Assembly (NCBI GenBank): GCA_025093555.1
Contig: JAIWNF010000003.1
Location: 372,001-436,000 of the forward strand
Length of the DNA stretch: 64,000 nucleotides
Reading direction: 5' to 3'
Source of the DNA: Circinella umbellata
Lineage: Eukaryota; Mucoromycota; Mucoromycetes; Mucorales; Lichtheimiaceae
Positions 24,226-35,272 of the stretch are shown piece by piece. The first letter of the stretch is position 1. The number at the start of each line of letters is the position of its first letter. The position numbers and the translations under genes are program-made. The notes under the pieces are model-generated. The model did not search any database. It was given only the letters and a program-made list of their open reading frames with translations, and was not told the DNA's origin.

Positions 24226-26088
24226 ATGTCGAGCGGTTATCCACCAAACCCGCCTCCACATGACGGTGGTCATTCTAATGAGGCCAACAATTATAGAGAG
24301 AGTCATCACCAATATCAAAACTTAGCACAAGCTCAACCTGTAAGAACAATAAATCGTACAAAGACAGTAAAGAATAATTTGGGTCAAGCCGGTAATAAAG
24401 TGCGTGGACTTTTCGGTAAAAAACAAAAAGACTCGGACAATGGTCATAATAAAGTGGCTGGCCCACGCGAGGAACCTCGGTCATTCTCTTCAGGAAATAG
24501 TCAACGCGGTTGGGATCGAGCTTCTATTCCCTCATCATTTCAAGAAGATCCTTTCGACCGGCCTGTTTCCCAAGCCATGTCGTATTATGGTGAAAGAAGT
24601 GGCGGTCCAGCAGACAATAATAATGGTAAGGTTATACATACATATTTACTATTGTTTTCGTACCACGCCAAAAAAAGCCTATTATTATTACTATTGTTAT
24701 TATTTTGAGGTGGGGGGGAGGGAGAGGGAGAATGAAGGGAGCTAAAGAAAGTAAAAAAAAAGGGGGACAACAAACTTAACAGAGGAGGAAGAATGGTTAA
24801 AGGAAGAGTATGTAGAGAGGGGAGAGAAAGACAAAGTTTATATGCATACTTTTAGTAAAGTATTGGGGGAGGTACACAAGAAGAGGAGGAAAAAAAAACA
24901 CTTTTTTCTTTTTTTTTGTTACTTTCTTTTTTCCTTTTATACACTTTCTCAACTTATTTGTGTTCATTCATCTTTTTTTTTTTCTTTTCAATTTTTTTTA
25001 TAGTTCGTTTAGAAGATAATTCAACTGAACATCGACCATCATCTTCTGTTCTCGACATGTCAGCAACCGCCACCGCCACAACAGATGATGTTCGCTCAAT
25101 GGAACTACCTTCTTTACTCGATGAAATTCAACAAAACTATAACCTCGAAGACTTATCTCCTGAAGCTCAGGAACTCGTACGCGAATTACAACAAGTCAAT
25201 CACAACATTGCTCAAATGCAAAAGGAGGTCATGACCGAAGCTGAAAAAAGACAAAACTTGCAGTTTAAACTAGAAGAAGCCAAACGTCAGGTACAAGCAC
25301 AAGAACAAGAATATGCACAGATTGAACATAAATTCTTTGATCATACACGCTCGATTCGTGCTACCGATGATGATTTATCTACAATCCGTGATGCATTCAA
25401 ACTTTTGAAATATTCGATCGCACGCCTTATCATGACACTGAACAAAAAAGCTGACAAGCAAACAGCTACCGAGAAATTCGCAAGTATGTGGCCTCATCTT
25501 GGTGTTACTGAACTTGAACCATCCCATGTCAATTTATTGGCTGAAAAATTGGTTCATGAACATTTGGTACAACAAATCTTCCGATGCCCATTGTATCCTG
25601 GTTTGGAAATCAACGATGCTTACGAATCCGTTACTCAATGGTTGACAGCTCATAATTCTGAATTTCCTGTACGCCTTCGACAACAATTGGCGGCTATCGT
25701 TGCCAAAAGTGGAAAAGATAGTGAATTATACCTTGCATCGCAGGCTGAAAAGAAAAAGGTCATTGATCTGATTTATAATGATTTAGCTGGAGTATATGAA
25801 CCATTCATTCGTGAAAATGATGCCAATGTGGATGAAGAGAAACGTTATTATGCCAAGGTGACTGATATTGTGGATAAAGCAATGAAGTTAGCTATTGCAA
25901 TGCGTGGCCAAGAGGTGGATATTTCGACATTGGATACCAAAGAAGGTGAAGAAGAATTTGATGAACAAACAATGATAGATGTCAAGGGTAAAACATCCGG
26001 TATTGTCCGATTTTGCATTTGCCCTGCATTTGTAGGAGGTGATGGAGAACACGGTTTTCTTGAAAAAGGCAAGGTTGTTATTGCTTAA
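24226..26088 (+). CDS. conserved fungal coiled-coil protein of unknown function
   Basis: Exons 24226-24625 and 25004-26088 encode 494 aa with a closed frame. The N-terminal 135 residues are polar and disordered with a basic block ('RGLFGKKQKD'). From about residue 160 a Glu/Gln-rich coiled coil ('QKEVMTEAEKRQNLQFKLEE') leads into a helical globular region with 'KLLKYSIARLIMTLNKKAD' and 'VTQWLTAHNSEFPVRLRQQL'. The C-terminus contains 'FCICPAFVGGD'. I do not recognise a named domain. The codon-even exon 2 and good splice sites make it a real gene. The 378-nt intron is long for this locus and contains pyrimidine tracts. Confidence 0.75.
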
Positions 26089-28774
26089 ATACAAACTATC
26101 GATCCTTGACTTTCCTCCTCTTTATTCAATTACAAATATACACCACCCCACTACTAAACTTATCATCACACACATCCATATACACACATACAACAATACA
26201 TACACAGAATCACTTTGAATACGTCAAACTACTCATTCATCTTATTATAACGACTTTCCTTTTTACTTCACAACACTCACAATTTTATATCTCTTCTCTC
26301 ACACATCCACGTTTTTATTAACATCACTTCTTCGACTTGTTCTTTATTATATTATATATATCTATATCCTTATTTTCTATTTGTATCAAAAAAAGAGAGA
26401 AACACAACCAACCTTCCCTTTGTAATGTAATTTTTTTTTGCTTTATATGTATCTGTTCTTTTTTTGAAATGGATCTTGTGTTCACTATTTAATAGTGAAA
26501 TTTTTCTTGTACTACATTGATATCTTTCTGAGCCCTATAATCTGGAATTTTTATGGCGGATATACTCAGCTTTTGGCTAATTTAGTTAATAACAGAAAAA
26601 AAAGCAAGTTAGTGGAAGAACACGAATGAGGCACATTATCACTCTCAGTTATTATGAGATTGGTGGTGAACTGGATTAAACAAGAGATTTATACACTATA
26701 TTGCCAGTTTATACTAAAAATGTCTACTACTAAAATATACATAATTTTTTTTATTGATATTACTTAGTAACTACAGAAAAACATGAAATTATGCCATATA
26801 TATTTTTATATTTTGAATGTAAATGATGCAAAAAATGATTGTTACACATGTGCAAGGTGGCGCAAAAATATATACCATCAACAGCTGAGCTCAAGATTTC
26901 TTATCTGTTCTTTTGCTTATATATTGCCACTTATTTTTTTTTTCAATTAATTAGAAAGTATATAGCAACCACTTTGATGATGATGGAAACAGTATCCACC
27001 AATTAATAATACCTGTGATTTTTGTAGCAAAATTAAAAAGGATTGAGCTCCCTTTACGTACATGTTGATTACAGACGATAAATAATGTATATCACATAAT
27101 TACATATGGTAATTCGTAAATTACGTATAGAAAGATAAAAAGAATTGTTATAAATGAACAGGCTTAAAAAGCACTTACAATAGAATATATGCATCGCTAT
27201 CTGCAAGACACTTCAAAAAGATTCTTAACTTGTTTGTCAAAACTTGCCTTTTTGTCCAGCTTCCTTGTTCGTGAAAAAGTCGATAAGTTTACGAAGAATA
27301 TTGTGTATTGCATTATTCATAGAATTAGTCTGAAAGGGTAATAGAACCAGAGAAAGATAAATGAAAAACACGTAGTGTCATTTTTCCATCAGAAGCATTA
27401 AAAAACTGCAGCGGAATCAGCATCTTAAGTATTTTAGATTTATTTATAAGAAAATGAAAAAAAAGCAACCAAGTGACCACTGAACAGTCTTAAAAGGACA
27501 TATCGGCTCTAGTCAAATCCTGTTAATATAACGGTATGGGAAATCTTACGTAAGAGCAATGAAGGATATCAAATAAAGCTAAATGTGTTGAATATATAGG
27601 CTGGGGCTCAGTAATAGGCAAAAGCTTTAAAATTCAATATATTTCGTATGATAATGGTGTATCACTTTAAAAAACAAGAAGGATAAAATACGCGAGATCG
27701 TTGGATACATTGAGTAGAGGCCTACCTGTTTTCTTTCTTTTAACAAAAGTTCCGTCTTGAAGCCAAATACGCAAAAGAAACCAGATGTTGTCTGAAGTTT
27801 TCTGGACAAATCAGGCAACATATAACACCTTTAATATAGCGTCGACGATTAAAGCCGGTCGTCAACGTAATATTCTACTACAATCAAAGAGTGAAATCGC
27901 AAGGAATGTATATATTGATTATTATTTCCTAAACCACATAAGGCGAAGAGACGTTAATATGTTTGAGTATAAGCTGTATAAACGTTTAGGCTATACATCT
28001 ATTCACACGAGAGTTATTGGAAGGGTAATTTTCTTTTGAATAAGTCAAAAGCATTACGCCAACCTAAGAGGTGGCTATTACAAACCAGTATTTGATTTTA
28101 ATATGAAATATTATCTTTAAGAGTACCATCTTGCAGCTGTGTACTTATTGTGGACAATGTATGTAAACTATGATACAGCACGTATATTCTTCGGGATTAA
28201 AATTCTAACATAAATGACCAAGTAGATTAGGAGGATGAATAGAAATCTCAATAATCACGGGTTGGATCAGCGAGAACAAAAGTTCGTTAAGGCTCTTGTA
28301 GCTCCTTGAGAATCTAGTCAGTGACATCAGCGATATCTGAGCAGCTAAACTTATTGGACTATATACTGATAATATGCTTCTACTCTTGCAATTGATAGTA
28401 TGGCTATTCGGTAGAGACTTCAGATGAAATAAACTCCAATTGTAACCCATCCCTTCACAGTCAAGGTAATTTGAAACCGGAAAACCATTTCCAAAGATTG
28501 ACATACCTCCTGTACTATACAATATTTTAAAGATTATAGTTATAACGATCCCTTCAAGGTGGGCAGTTTGAGTCCACATAGTAATATATTATTCATCCAT
28601 ATACTACAAACAAAAAACAAAAGGCAAAACTACAGAGAATTTCAAGAAGTGGTATTTATTTCAAATAATTGTGAAAAGGAAGGGCTTTTTTTTTGCATTA
28701 CGAGAAAGAAAAGTGGAAGAAAAAGAATAAGAATTAATCATTCATTTTTTTTTAAAAAAAAATGATCACTTTCA
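26089..28774. other. 2.7-kb gene-poor region
   Basis: Begins with the CT/CA-rich 3' UTR of the coiled-coil gene. The rest is AT-rich with two longer ORFs (27785-28039 plus, 28205-28579 minus) that have no recognisable motifs or good splice partners. They could be old transposon relics, but I cannot show that. Confidence 0.35.
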
Positions 28775-30124
28775 TCATGCTTTGCTCCTCCTACGATAGT
28801 TTGTACATTTATCCACATCAGGCAATCCTTCAATCATTTCAATAACCAAAGGATTTGAGAAACCATAATATTCTGGGCCGGAGATAGCATTTGCAGAATG
28901 TCGCTGTCGAACTTCATTCGCTTGTTTAATCACTAAAGCCCAAGCTCCTGTAGGTGTCCGTGCAGACATTTCATCGTCTGGTGCATCTGCAGCTCGAATA
29001 GTAAACTAATATTTTGTTTGTCAATGATTTTTTTTTTGTTTACACGGATACTTTATTTCTTGAAGCCTAAAAAAATATGCACTTACCAAAGGTGTTTCTC
29101 CACCATCTTGAACTTTACATGTATATGTAGTCTGGTTTTCTGGATCTACCATACTCATATAAGTTCTAATGGCTCATTAGTTTATATGTATATATATCTA
29201 AAAAAAATATATTAAATATCAAAACTAACCTTTCAGCACAATAACCAACTGGCCAAATATATCGTTCACTATGAAATGATGTACGATCATATACAACTTT
29301 ACCAAGTTCCAACACCTTTAAGGAAGAGATTTGAAATGGTAGTATGACATTTCCATCCTCATCCCTAGGTACTTCCACTGGTTTCCGTGTTCGTGATGAT
29401 GTTGCTCGTTTGAGTTTAGTTGGTGGTGTTTCCACTTTGACTATTATAATAGATTGAAGATAAGTTTTTTGGTTTTTGTTCTAAATAAAAAGCCTAAATC
29501 AACTATATCTCTTTTTACCCATTTCTTCGTCTTCATCCATCAATTGATCTTCTTCTTCGTTATCTTCTTCTCCTTCCACATCAGGAACATCTTCAATTTC
29601 ATCCTCATCCTCGTCTTCTTGGCTTGTGTCCATTGGATCACCATTACCATTACTAGTTTTTGCTTCTTTCATAAGTTGTCTATATAGATCAAAAGGTTGA
29701 TATTAATCAATCAATATACTATTTTTTGATTTATATATATAAATATATATATATATACTTTTTCGCTTTAGCTTTCGCTTTCGCTTTCGCTTTTATTTAT
29801 ATTTACTTTTTTTCCTTTTGAAGTGCTTGTACCCTACGGTTGGCTCTATCCACTGATAGCTGTGCTGACTTGTGTTTCTATAATAATAATAATAATAATA
29901 AATATTGTACAGTATATATGAGAAAGTTTATTTTGAAGGGTTTTCTATGTGTCAAATAATTTTATTAGATAGTAGTAATCCAAATAAGTATATAAAAAAG
30001 GTAGAAAACATACAGCAATGAATTCGAGAATCTTTCGTTTCATACGCCTGTATTTTCTTAAACGATCATCTTGCCAAGTGTCATCGGTTTGAATGGAAGC
30101 ATCAACACCATGTTGAACCGTCAT
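28775..30124 (-). CDS. FYRN/FYRC domain nuclear protein (TBRG1-like)
   Basis: About six exons from the ATG at 30124 to the TGA at 28775. A short basic helical N-terminus ('RLRKYRRMKRKILEFIA') and a KEK-ending helix are followed by an acidic Glu/Asp block. Then comes the FYRN half ('LELGKVVYDRTSFHSERYIW', 'PVGYCAERTY', 'CKVQDGGETPLFTI') and the FYRC half ('TPTGAWALVIKQANEV', 'SGPEYYGFSNPLV'). This layout matches fungal and animal TBRG1-type FY-rich proteins associated with chromatin; FYR domains also occur in trithorax-type methyltransferases, but no SET or PHD is present here. An in-frame GTG upstream is not used as a start. A TTCGCT-type hexanucleotide repeat at about 29760-29795 lies in an intron. 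Confidence 0.85.
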
Positions 30125-30878
30125 TTTATTTTTGTTGATTGATTTTGACACGCGCTGAACGCGAAAAAAAGGAAAGCCTTTAGATATAGAGAAAAGAAAT
30201 GTTTTGTTGCGCCGACGAATAACGCGTAAAACAATATTATTGTGTGTGGGAAGACAAATGTTTCAAGTTTATTTTATTTTTGACAAGCTGCCTAAAAAGA
30301 AAGAACATCCATTTTTTTTTGCTAGAATCACATGAGTTCGTTTAACTTATCAATAAACTCCTTTTTGCAAATATATGAGTGGATAAGATGTAGCTTATCT
30401 ACGACTAGTGAAAATAAGTAAAATTCTCGACTGTATCCATTGCTTGGTAACATCTACTCTGGTTTTCTACATTTTAATCTATCATTTTGTTACTATGATC
30501 CTGTTTTACTTTTCTCTCCAAAATTTACTATTTATTATGATCAGAAGAGTCCAACATATTCAATAAAATGTTAGAATAAGCTGTGAATCATCTTATTTTA
30601 TCTATTAGAAAGAAAACGACAACGATATGGTATATCCTTGAAAGATATATATATAAAAGAGTATATAATCTGAAACGAGGGTTGATTTTTGGAACAAGGT
30701 AAAAAAAAATTGTGCTATGGTGCAAAGCGCTCCCTATCATTCGGTGATTTTAACTCTGGGCCTCCTTCCATATTCATCACGGCACCCAAAAGAAAAAAAA
30801 AACCTTGTTTTTTAAGGCTTTATCCCACACAACTTTCTTTGCCAAAAACCTTTCCCATTTTTTTTCATTCTGAATCAA
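30125..30878. promoter_or_regulatory. divergent promoter region, FYR protein (-) and CK2 beta (+)
   Basis: About 750 bp between head-to-head ATGs; AT-rich, with T-rich stretches approaching the plus-strand ATG. No specific element asserted. Confidence 0.45.
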
Positions 30879-31788
30879 ATGGAAGGTTTTTTTTCACCGG
30901 CTAATGCTGCTGTCTATGGTAAATAGTTTGTATTATAAAAAAAATTATAGCGTATTACTATACAAATTCGTTTTCTTTTTTATTATAATTTTGGGCGTCA
31001 ATGGATTTCTAAAAGAAAATAGAATTCCTACCAAAAAAAAAACACGTCTTTCTGTTTATCAATGATATTGACTTTATAATATGTGCTATATAATATATGT
31101 AAGATGACGATTCACAGACAACGACGACTAGTAGTTCATTACAAAGTTGGATCAGTTGGTTTTGCTCTCTAACAGGACATGAATACTATGCCGAAGTACC
31201 AGACGATTTTATTGAAGATGATTTCAACTTGACTGGGTTATCAGCTCTTGTACCATATTACAATGAAGCGTTGGAAATGATTCTTGATGTAGAACCAGAA
31301 GAAATCTCGGACGAAGACGAGGACGAGGACGATGAAGACGAAGACGAAGAAGGAAATGAGCGAAGAACGAATAATGATAATAACGAAGTGGCGGAAGACG
31401 AAGAAGATGATGGTTTTTGGAAAGAAAATACGCCTACTATATCACGACGACGAAGGGATCGTGTTCATCCAAGTGTAGTTGAACCTTATGCAGCCATGTT
31501 ATATGGACTAATTCATCAGCGTTACCTACTAACACGTAATGGTTTGCGCTTAATGGCTGAACGATATGCAGCGGAACAGTTTGGTTTTTGTCCGCGAGTT
31601 TATTGTGGTCGATGCCCAGTCATTCCATGTGGTCGATATGATGAAGCTGGTAAAGAGAGCGTACGGCTTTATTGTCCACGTTGTATGGATTTGTATAACC
31701 CACCTAGCTCGATATTTCAAAATGTCGATGGTAAGATTTTCCTTTATCAATCCCTCTCTTCACCACTCCATTACCATATCCACTACCC

Positions 31789-31868
<80 letters not shown>

Positions 31869-32406
31869 CTCTTTACTAACTTAAATATCGATATAATATA
31901 TTAATAGGTGCCCATTTTGGTACAACATATGCTCATTTATTATTTCAATCATTTTATGAATTGGTACCTGCACCACGAGCCAGTATTTATCAACCACGTA
32001 TCTTTGGATTCCGAGTCAATGAAAGATCAAGAGCAGGGCCACGTATGCAATGGTTACGTATGAGACCACCAGAATATCTTGTTGATGCAGATGATGATGA
32101 AGAGGATGATGACCATGTGGATATAGTTGATGAAGAGGAAGAAGATACAATAATATCTCATGATGTGGTGGGTAAGGGAGTTTAGCATATAGAGATATAT
32201 TAAGAACACATTTGTCTTTTGCTAATATGTTTCATTGTTTATCATGTCAGCCATCGCAGGCGGTGGAGCAATACCATCAACGAATACAACAACAGCAACG
32301 AGGAGGAGGAGATGATGATGATCGACTTACTCGATTAACGCATCAGATTGAAGGTTGGCGTATGCGAGATTCTGGATTGAATAGTTTTTTTCGTCGATGG
32401 ATTTGA
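30879..32406 (+). CDS. casein kinase II regulatory (beta) subunit
   Basis: Exons 30879-30918, 31104-31730 and 31908 onward. The CK2 beta fold is clear: 'SLQSWISWFCSLTGHEYYAE' near the start, an unusually long Asp/Glu loop, 'VEPYAAMLYGLIHQRYLLT', and the zinc-binding region with Cys pairs in 'FGFCPRVYCGRCPVIPCG' and 'LYCPRCMDLYNPPSS', then 'GAHFGTTYAHLLFQSFYEL'. It stabilises and targets the CK2 catalytic subunit as a beta dimer. The C-terminal end is uncertain. Reading on in exon 3 stops at 32185, but a GT-AG intron (donor within 'GTGGGTAAGG', acceptor before 32253) would add a Gln/Arg-rich tail ending at 32406 ('NSFFRRWI'). I favour the longer form because that exon is open and coding-like. 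Confidence 0.92.
31793..31863. repeat. (TC)n-(TA)n compound microsatellite in a CK2 beta intron
   Basis: A TC dinucleotide run followed directly by a TA run, within intron 31731-31907. Length polymorphism between strains is expected. Confidence 0.9.
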
Positions 32407-33602
32407 TTTGGTCCAAATCTCTCTCCCTTTCTGTCCCCCTATTCTTCTTCTTCGCTGCTATCTTATACTTCCCCCCACGGTCTCCTTACTCCTTCTTTTA
32501 CTCTTAACCATGACGCCTTCTTTTAATAACTCTATTTTCTGAAAGCTTATATATATACATATACTCTATATATTTCAAACTTGAACATTACACACTATTA
32601 AGTCAAAAAAAATCACTCAACACACATACATACCGTCATATTATAAATCACGTATATATACGACAACAGCAACATATTATATACAAGCGATTCTCTTTTT
32701 TTTTGGGCATACGAAACCTCCTTTCTCTTCCTCTCTTTCTCTCACTCCTTTTTTCTTAATAACCAATCGAAACAAGAGGATTGATGATGTATAATATATA
32801 ACACTTTATTATTTTCTTTTTCCACAATAACATAATTTTACTATATATACACATATACACACATATTTATATATACATACATATATTACTCTGTCTCTGA
32901 TTTTATTTTTTGTTCTCATCTCTAATATATTTTAGTCAATTACTATGCTAACAATGAAAAAGAAAGCTCAATATGACTTTATATTATATTATGTTAAAAA
33001 AGGCTTGGTGTGTTCCATTGTTATTGTTTATTAGGGTATTAAAAAAATTAACTATGACCCGAAACTGATTTAGCCGATAGCTAGAATACTAAAAAAAAAG
33101 GGTACTAATTGCTTCTGTCATACGTTTTAAATTGGATTAACGAACCTTGAAATTTTGGTGGTTTACCCTGTGTCGCACACAACCCTATTCCAATTATCCC
33201 ATAAAACAAATGAGAAAAATAATTACCTTATCTTTTTTTTTTGCTCCACTTAATGATAATCAAAAACAACAACCAGGATTCATATAAAGGAAAAGATAAT
33301 ATAAGAAAAAATTAAAAACTATCATTGTAAATGAAATGACATATTACCAGAACGGGGGAGAGTGGGACCGGGTGAAACTATTACTTCATGGCGATTATTT
33401 ATTGTTTCGGGGTAATACAATAATCAAGATCGAGAGGGCGATCCCTTAATAACTTGCGCTTTAAGGCTTTTTTTTCTAGACACATACATGCACTCTCCTG
33501 ACATTTTATTAATTACACTCTCTCTTTAGTATTTCCTTACTTTTATTCCTTTCCTTTCCTTTTCTTTTTTTTTTTTGTACTTTCATTTTATCACAACATT
33601 CC
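32407..33602. other. gene-free region between CK2 beta and a single-span protein
   Basis: CT-rich 3' UTR, (TA)-rich and T-rich tracts, then a CT-rich leader. No coding exon seen. Confidence 0.4.
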
Positions 33603-33611
33603 ATGAAATAA
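33603..33611 (+). promoter_or_regulatory. minimal upstream ORF (Met-Lys-stop)
   Basis: ATG AAA TAA lies three bases before the main ATG at 33614, in another frame. Ribosomes scanning from the cap would meet it first if the transcript starts upstream, so it may lower translation of the downstream protein. Confidence 0.4.
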
Positions 33612-33613
33612 AC

Positions 33614-34288
33614 ATGAGCCCAATTACACAATCAACAATAAACAATGACAACATTACATTATTATTAGCACGTGAAAAACGTCAGGAAGTGAGAGAACCG
33701 CCACTACCCCAACAGCAGTCAGAAGAAGATCAGCAGTCGTTATCAACGGTTACTATAGCAGCTATATGTGTATGTGCTGTTGTTGGTATAGTAATGATAA
33801 TTGCTTTTACAATGATATTACGACGTGTACAACAGAGGCGTAAAGCGCAAGCAGCTGGTTTTGTTTCTTTTGACGACACATCACAATTCTACAATAATAG
33901 TAACAATAATAAATCTTTAACCAGTACAAGTGAACGACTGCCACATCCAGAAACACATGATCTTGTATTCAATTCAATATTAGAGCATACACCTAAAGCA
34001 CCTGCTAACACTCTTTCATCACCCCATCATCATATTCATCAGCAACACCAAAACAATACAGCAAAAGACTCAATATCCAACAATACCACTACCTCTTCTT
34101 CCATGGATACAATGATGTTTGAAGATGGTTATGAAAAAATGCCCAAAGAAGATCATAAAATTCTCATGTCGCTGGCTCGACAAAGAGATTGGACAGATTT
34201 ATATCGACCTAGTGCATCTCAGTTGGAACAACAACATCATAATAATCACCATCGTGTTTCGACTGGTTCATCCTATCATGTTTGGTAA
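33614..34288 (+). CDS. single-pass membrane protein, lineage-specific
   Basis: A single exon of 224 aa. The polar N-terminus lacks a signal peptide. One transmembrane helix at about residues 44-68 ('AAICVCAVVGIVMIIAFTMI') is followed by Arg/Lys ('LRRVQQRRKAQ'), placing the C-terminal part in the cytosol by the positive-inside rule. The cytosolic part is Asn/His/Ser/Gln rich and ends in 'TGSSYHVW'. The layout resembles Skg6/Axl2-type fungal single-span proteins, but there is no sequence match I can vouch for. The frame upstream of 33614 opens only at non-ATG codons. Confidence 0.7.
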   Translation: MSPITQSTINNDNITLLLAREKRQEVREPPLPQQQSEEDQQSLSTVTIAAICVCAVVGIVMIIAFTMILRRVQQRRKAQAAGFVSFDDTSQFYNNSNNNKSLTSTSERLPHPETHDLVFNSILEHTPKAPANTLSSPHHHIHQQHQNNTAKDSISNNTTTSSSMDTMMFEDGYEKMPKEDHKILMSLARQRDWTDLYRPSASQLEQQHHNNHHRVSTGSSYHVW

Positions 34289-34582
34289 TAATGACATTTT
34301 GGATACATATACATATATACATAATTTCCTTTTTTTTTCAATCATCTTTCCTGTTTCCTGTTCATTCTTGTATTATATTATATCTCTTTTTTTTTTTTTT
34401 CTTTCTTTTTTTTTTTTTTTTTTTTTGTCAATAAACAAAGAAAACCTGTCAAAAACAACAATAGCATTTTATAAATAGAAGAACAATGAGGAATACAAAA
34501 TCGTCGCTCTTTTTTTTTTTTTTTTTTTGGTTAAAGCACCGCATCCGCTTTTATTATCTTTAGAACAATTAAAGAATTGATA

Positions 34583-35154
34583 ATGGCCGATGATGATTCA
34601 CTATGGCAACCGGTTACTCATCGTAATCGTCAACAGGAACGAACTGAATTTCCACGCTGGCAACATATTCGAACACAAGCAGAACAGCAGGATATTGAAA
34701 ATTCACTCTGTGCTTTAGGTAAAAAAAAAAAAAAGAATGCATACTTTTTGTCATTTCCTATCTGAATGAATGAGATCTTATTTCAAAAAAAAAAAAAAAA
34801 AAAAAAGAATCGAAGTTGGCACGATTAAAGTCAAGACCAATAAAGACAAAACAACAGCAGCAAACAGATTTACAATATCAAGATGAAATATGGAACGATG
34901 ATAATGAGGATGAGGATATAGCATCCACTGGACGAAAAGCAGCGTCAGTTGAAGAGGACCATGAAGGACTTTATTTACTTTGGAAAGAACGTGCGCAACA
35001 AAAACAACAAAGGCAATTGGAAGACGAAGAAGATAATGAATGTGAATTGGATAGAGCTCTTGGACAACAAAAAAAAGAACAAGAGTATACTTGGCATTGG
35101 ACTTTAAATTGGATTCCAAAATATTGTTCATGTTGTTTCACCTCATCTTCTTGA
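34583..35154 (+). CDS. small acidic/Gln-rich protein with C-terminal cysteine cluster
   Basis: Exons 34583-34718 and 34808-35154 close to 160 aa. It begins 'MADDDSLWQPVTHRNRQQ', is Gln/Glu/Asp rich through the middle, and ends in an aromatic and Cys-rich tail, 'WNWIPKYCSCCFTSSS'-like (the exact order is TLNWIPKYCSCCFTSSS). No family is recognised. The Cys group next to Trp/Tyr residues could be a palmitoylation site attaching the protein to membrane. That is inference. The intron is short and flanked by A-rich acceptor sequence. Confidence 0.65.
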
Positions 35155-35272
35155 GGAAGCAATCATGTCATCCTTTTACATATACATTTATATTTACATA
35201 CATAGACTTATTATTTATTATTATTACTATTATTATTATTTAAATAATCGTTTTATAATCCTTCAACAAGAA

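Noticed and set aside
27785..28039. Plus-strand ORF of 84 codons
   Set aside because: No motif, no splice partners and no codon pattern like the genes around. It may be part of an old transposon but that cannot be shown.
28205..28579. Minus-strand ORF of 124 codons
   Set aside because: Starts at an ATG but has no domain, no splice continuation and random-looking composition.
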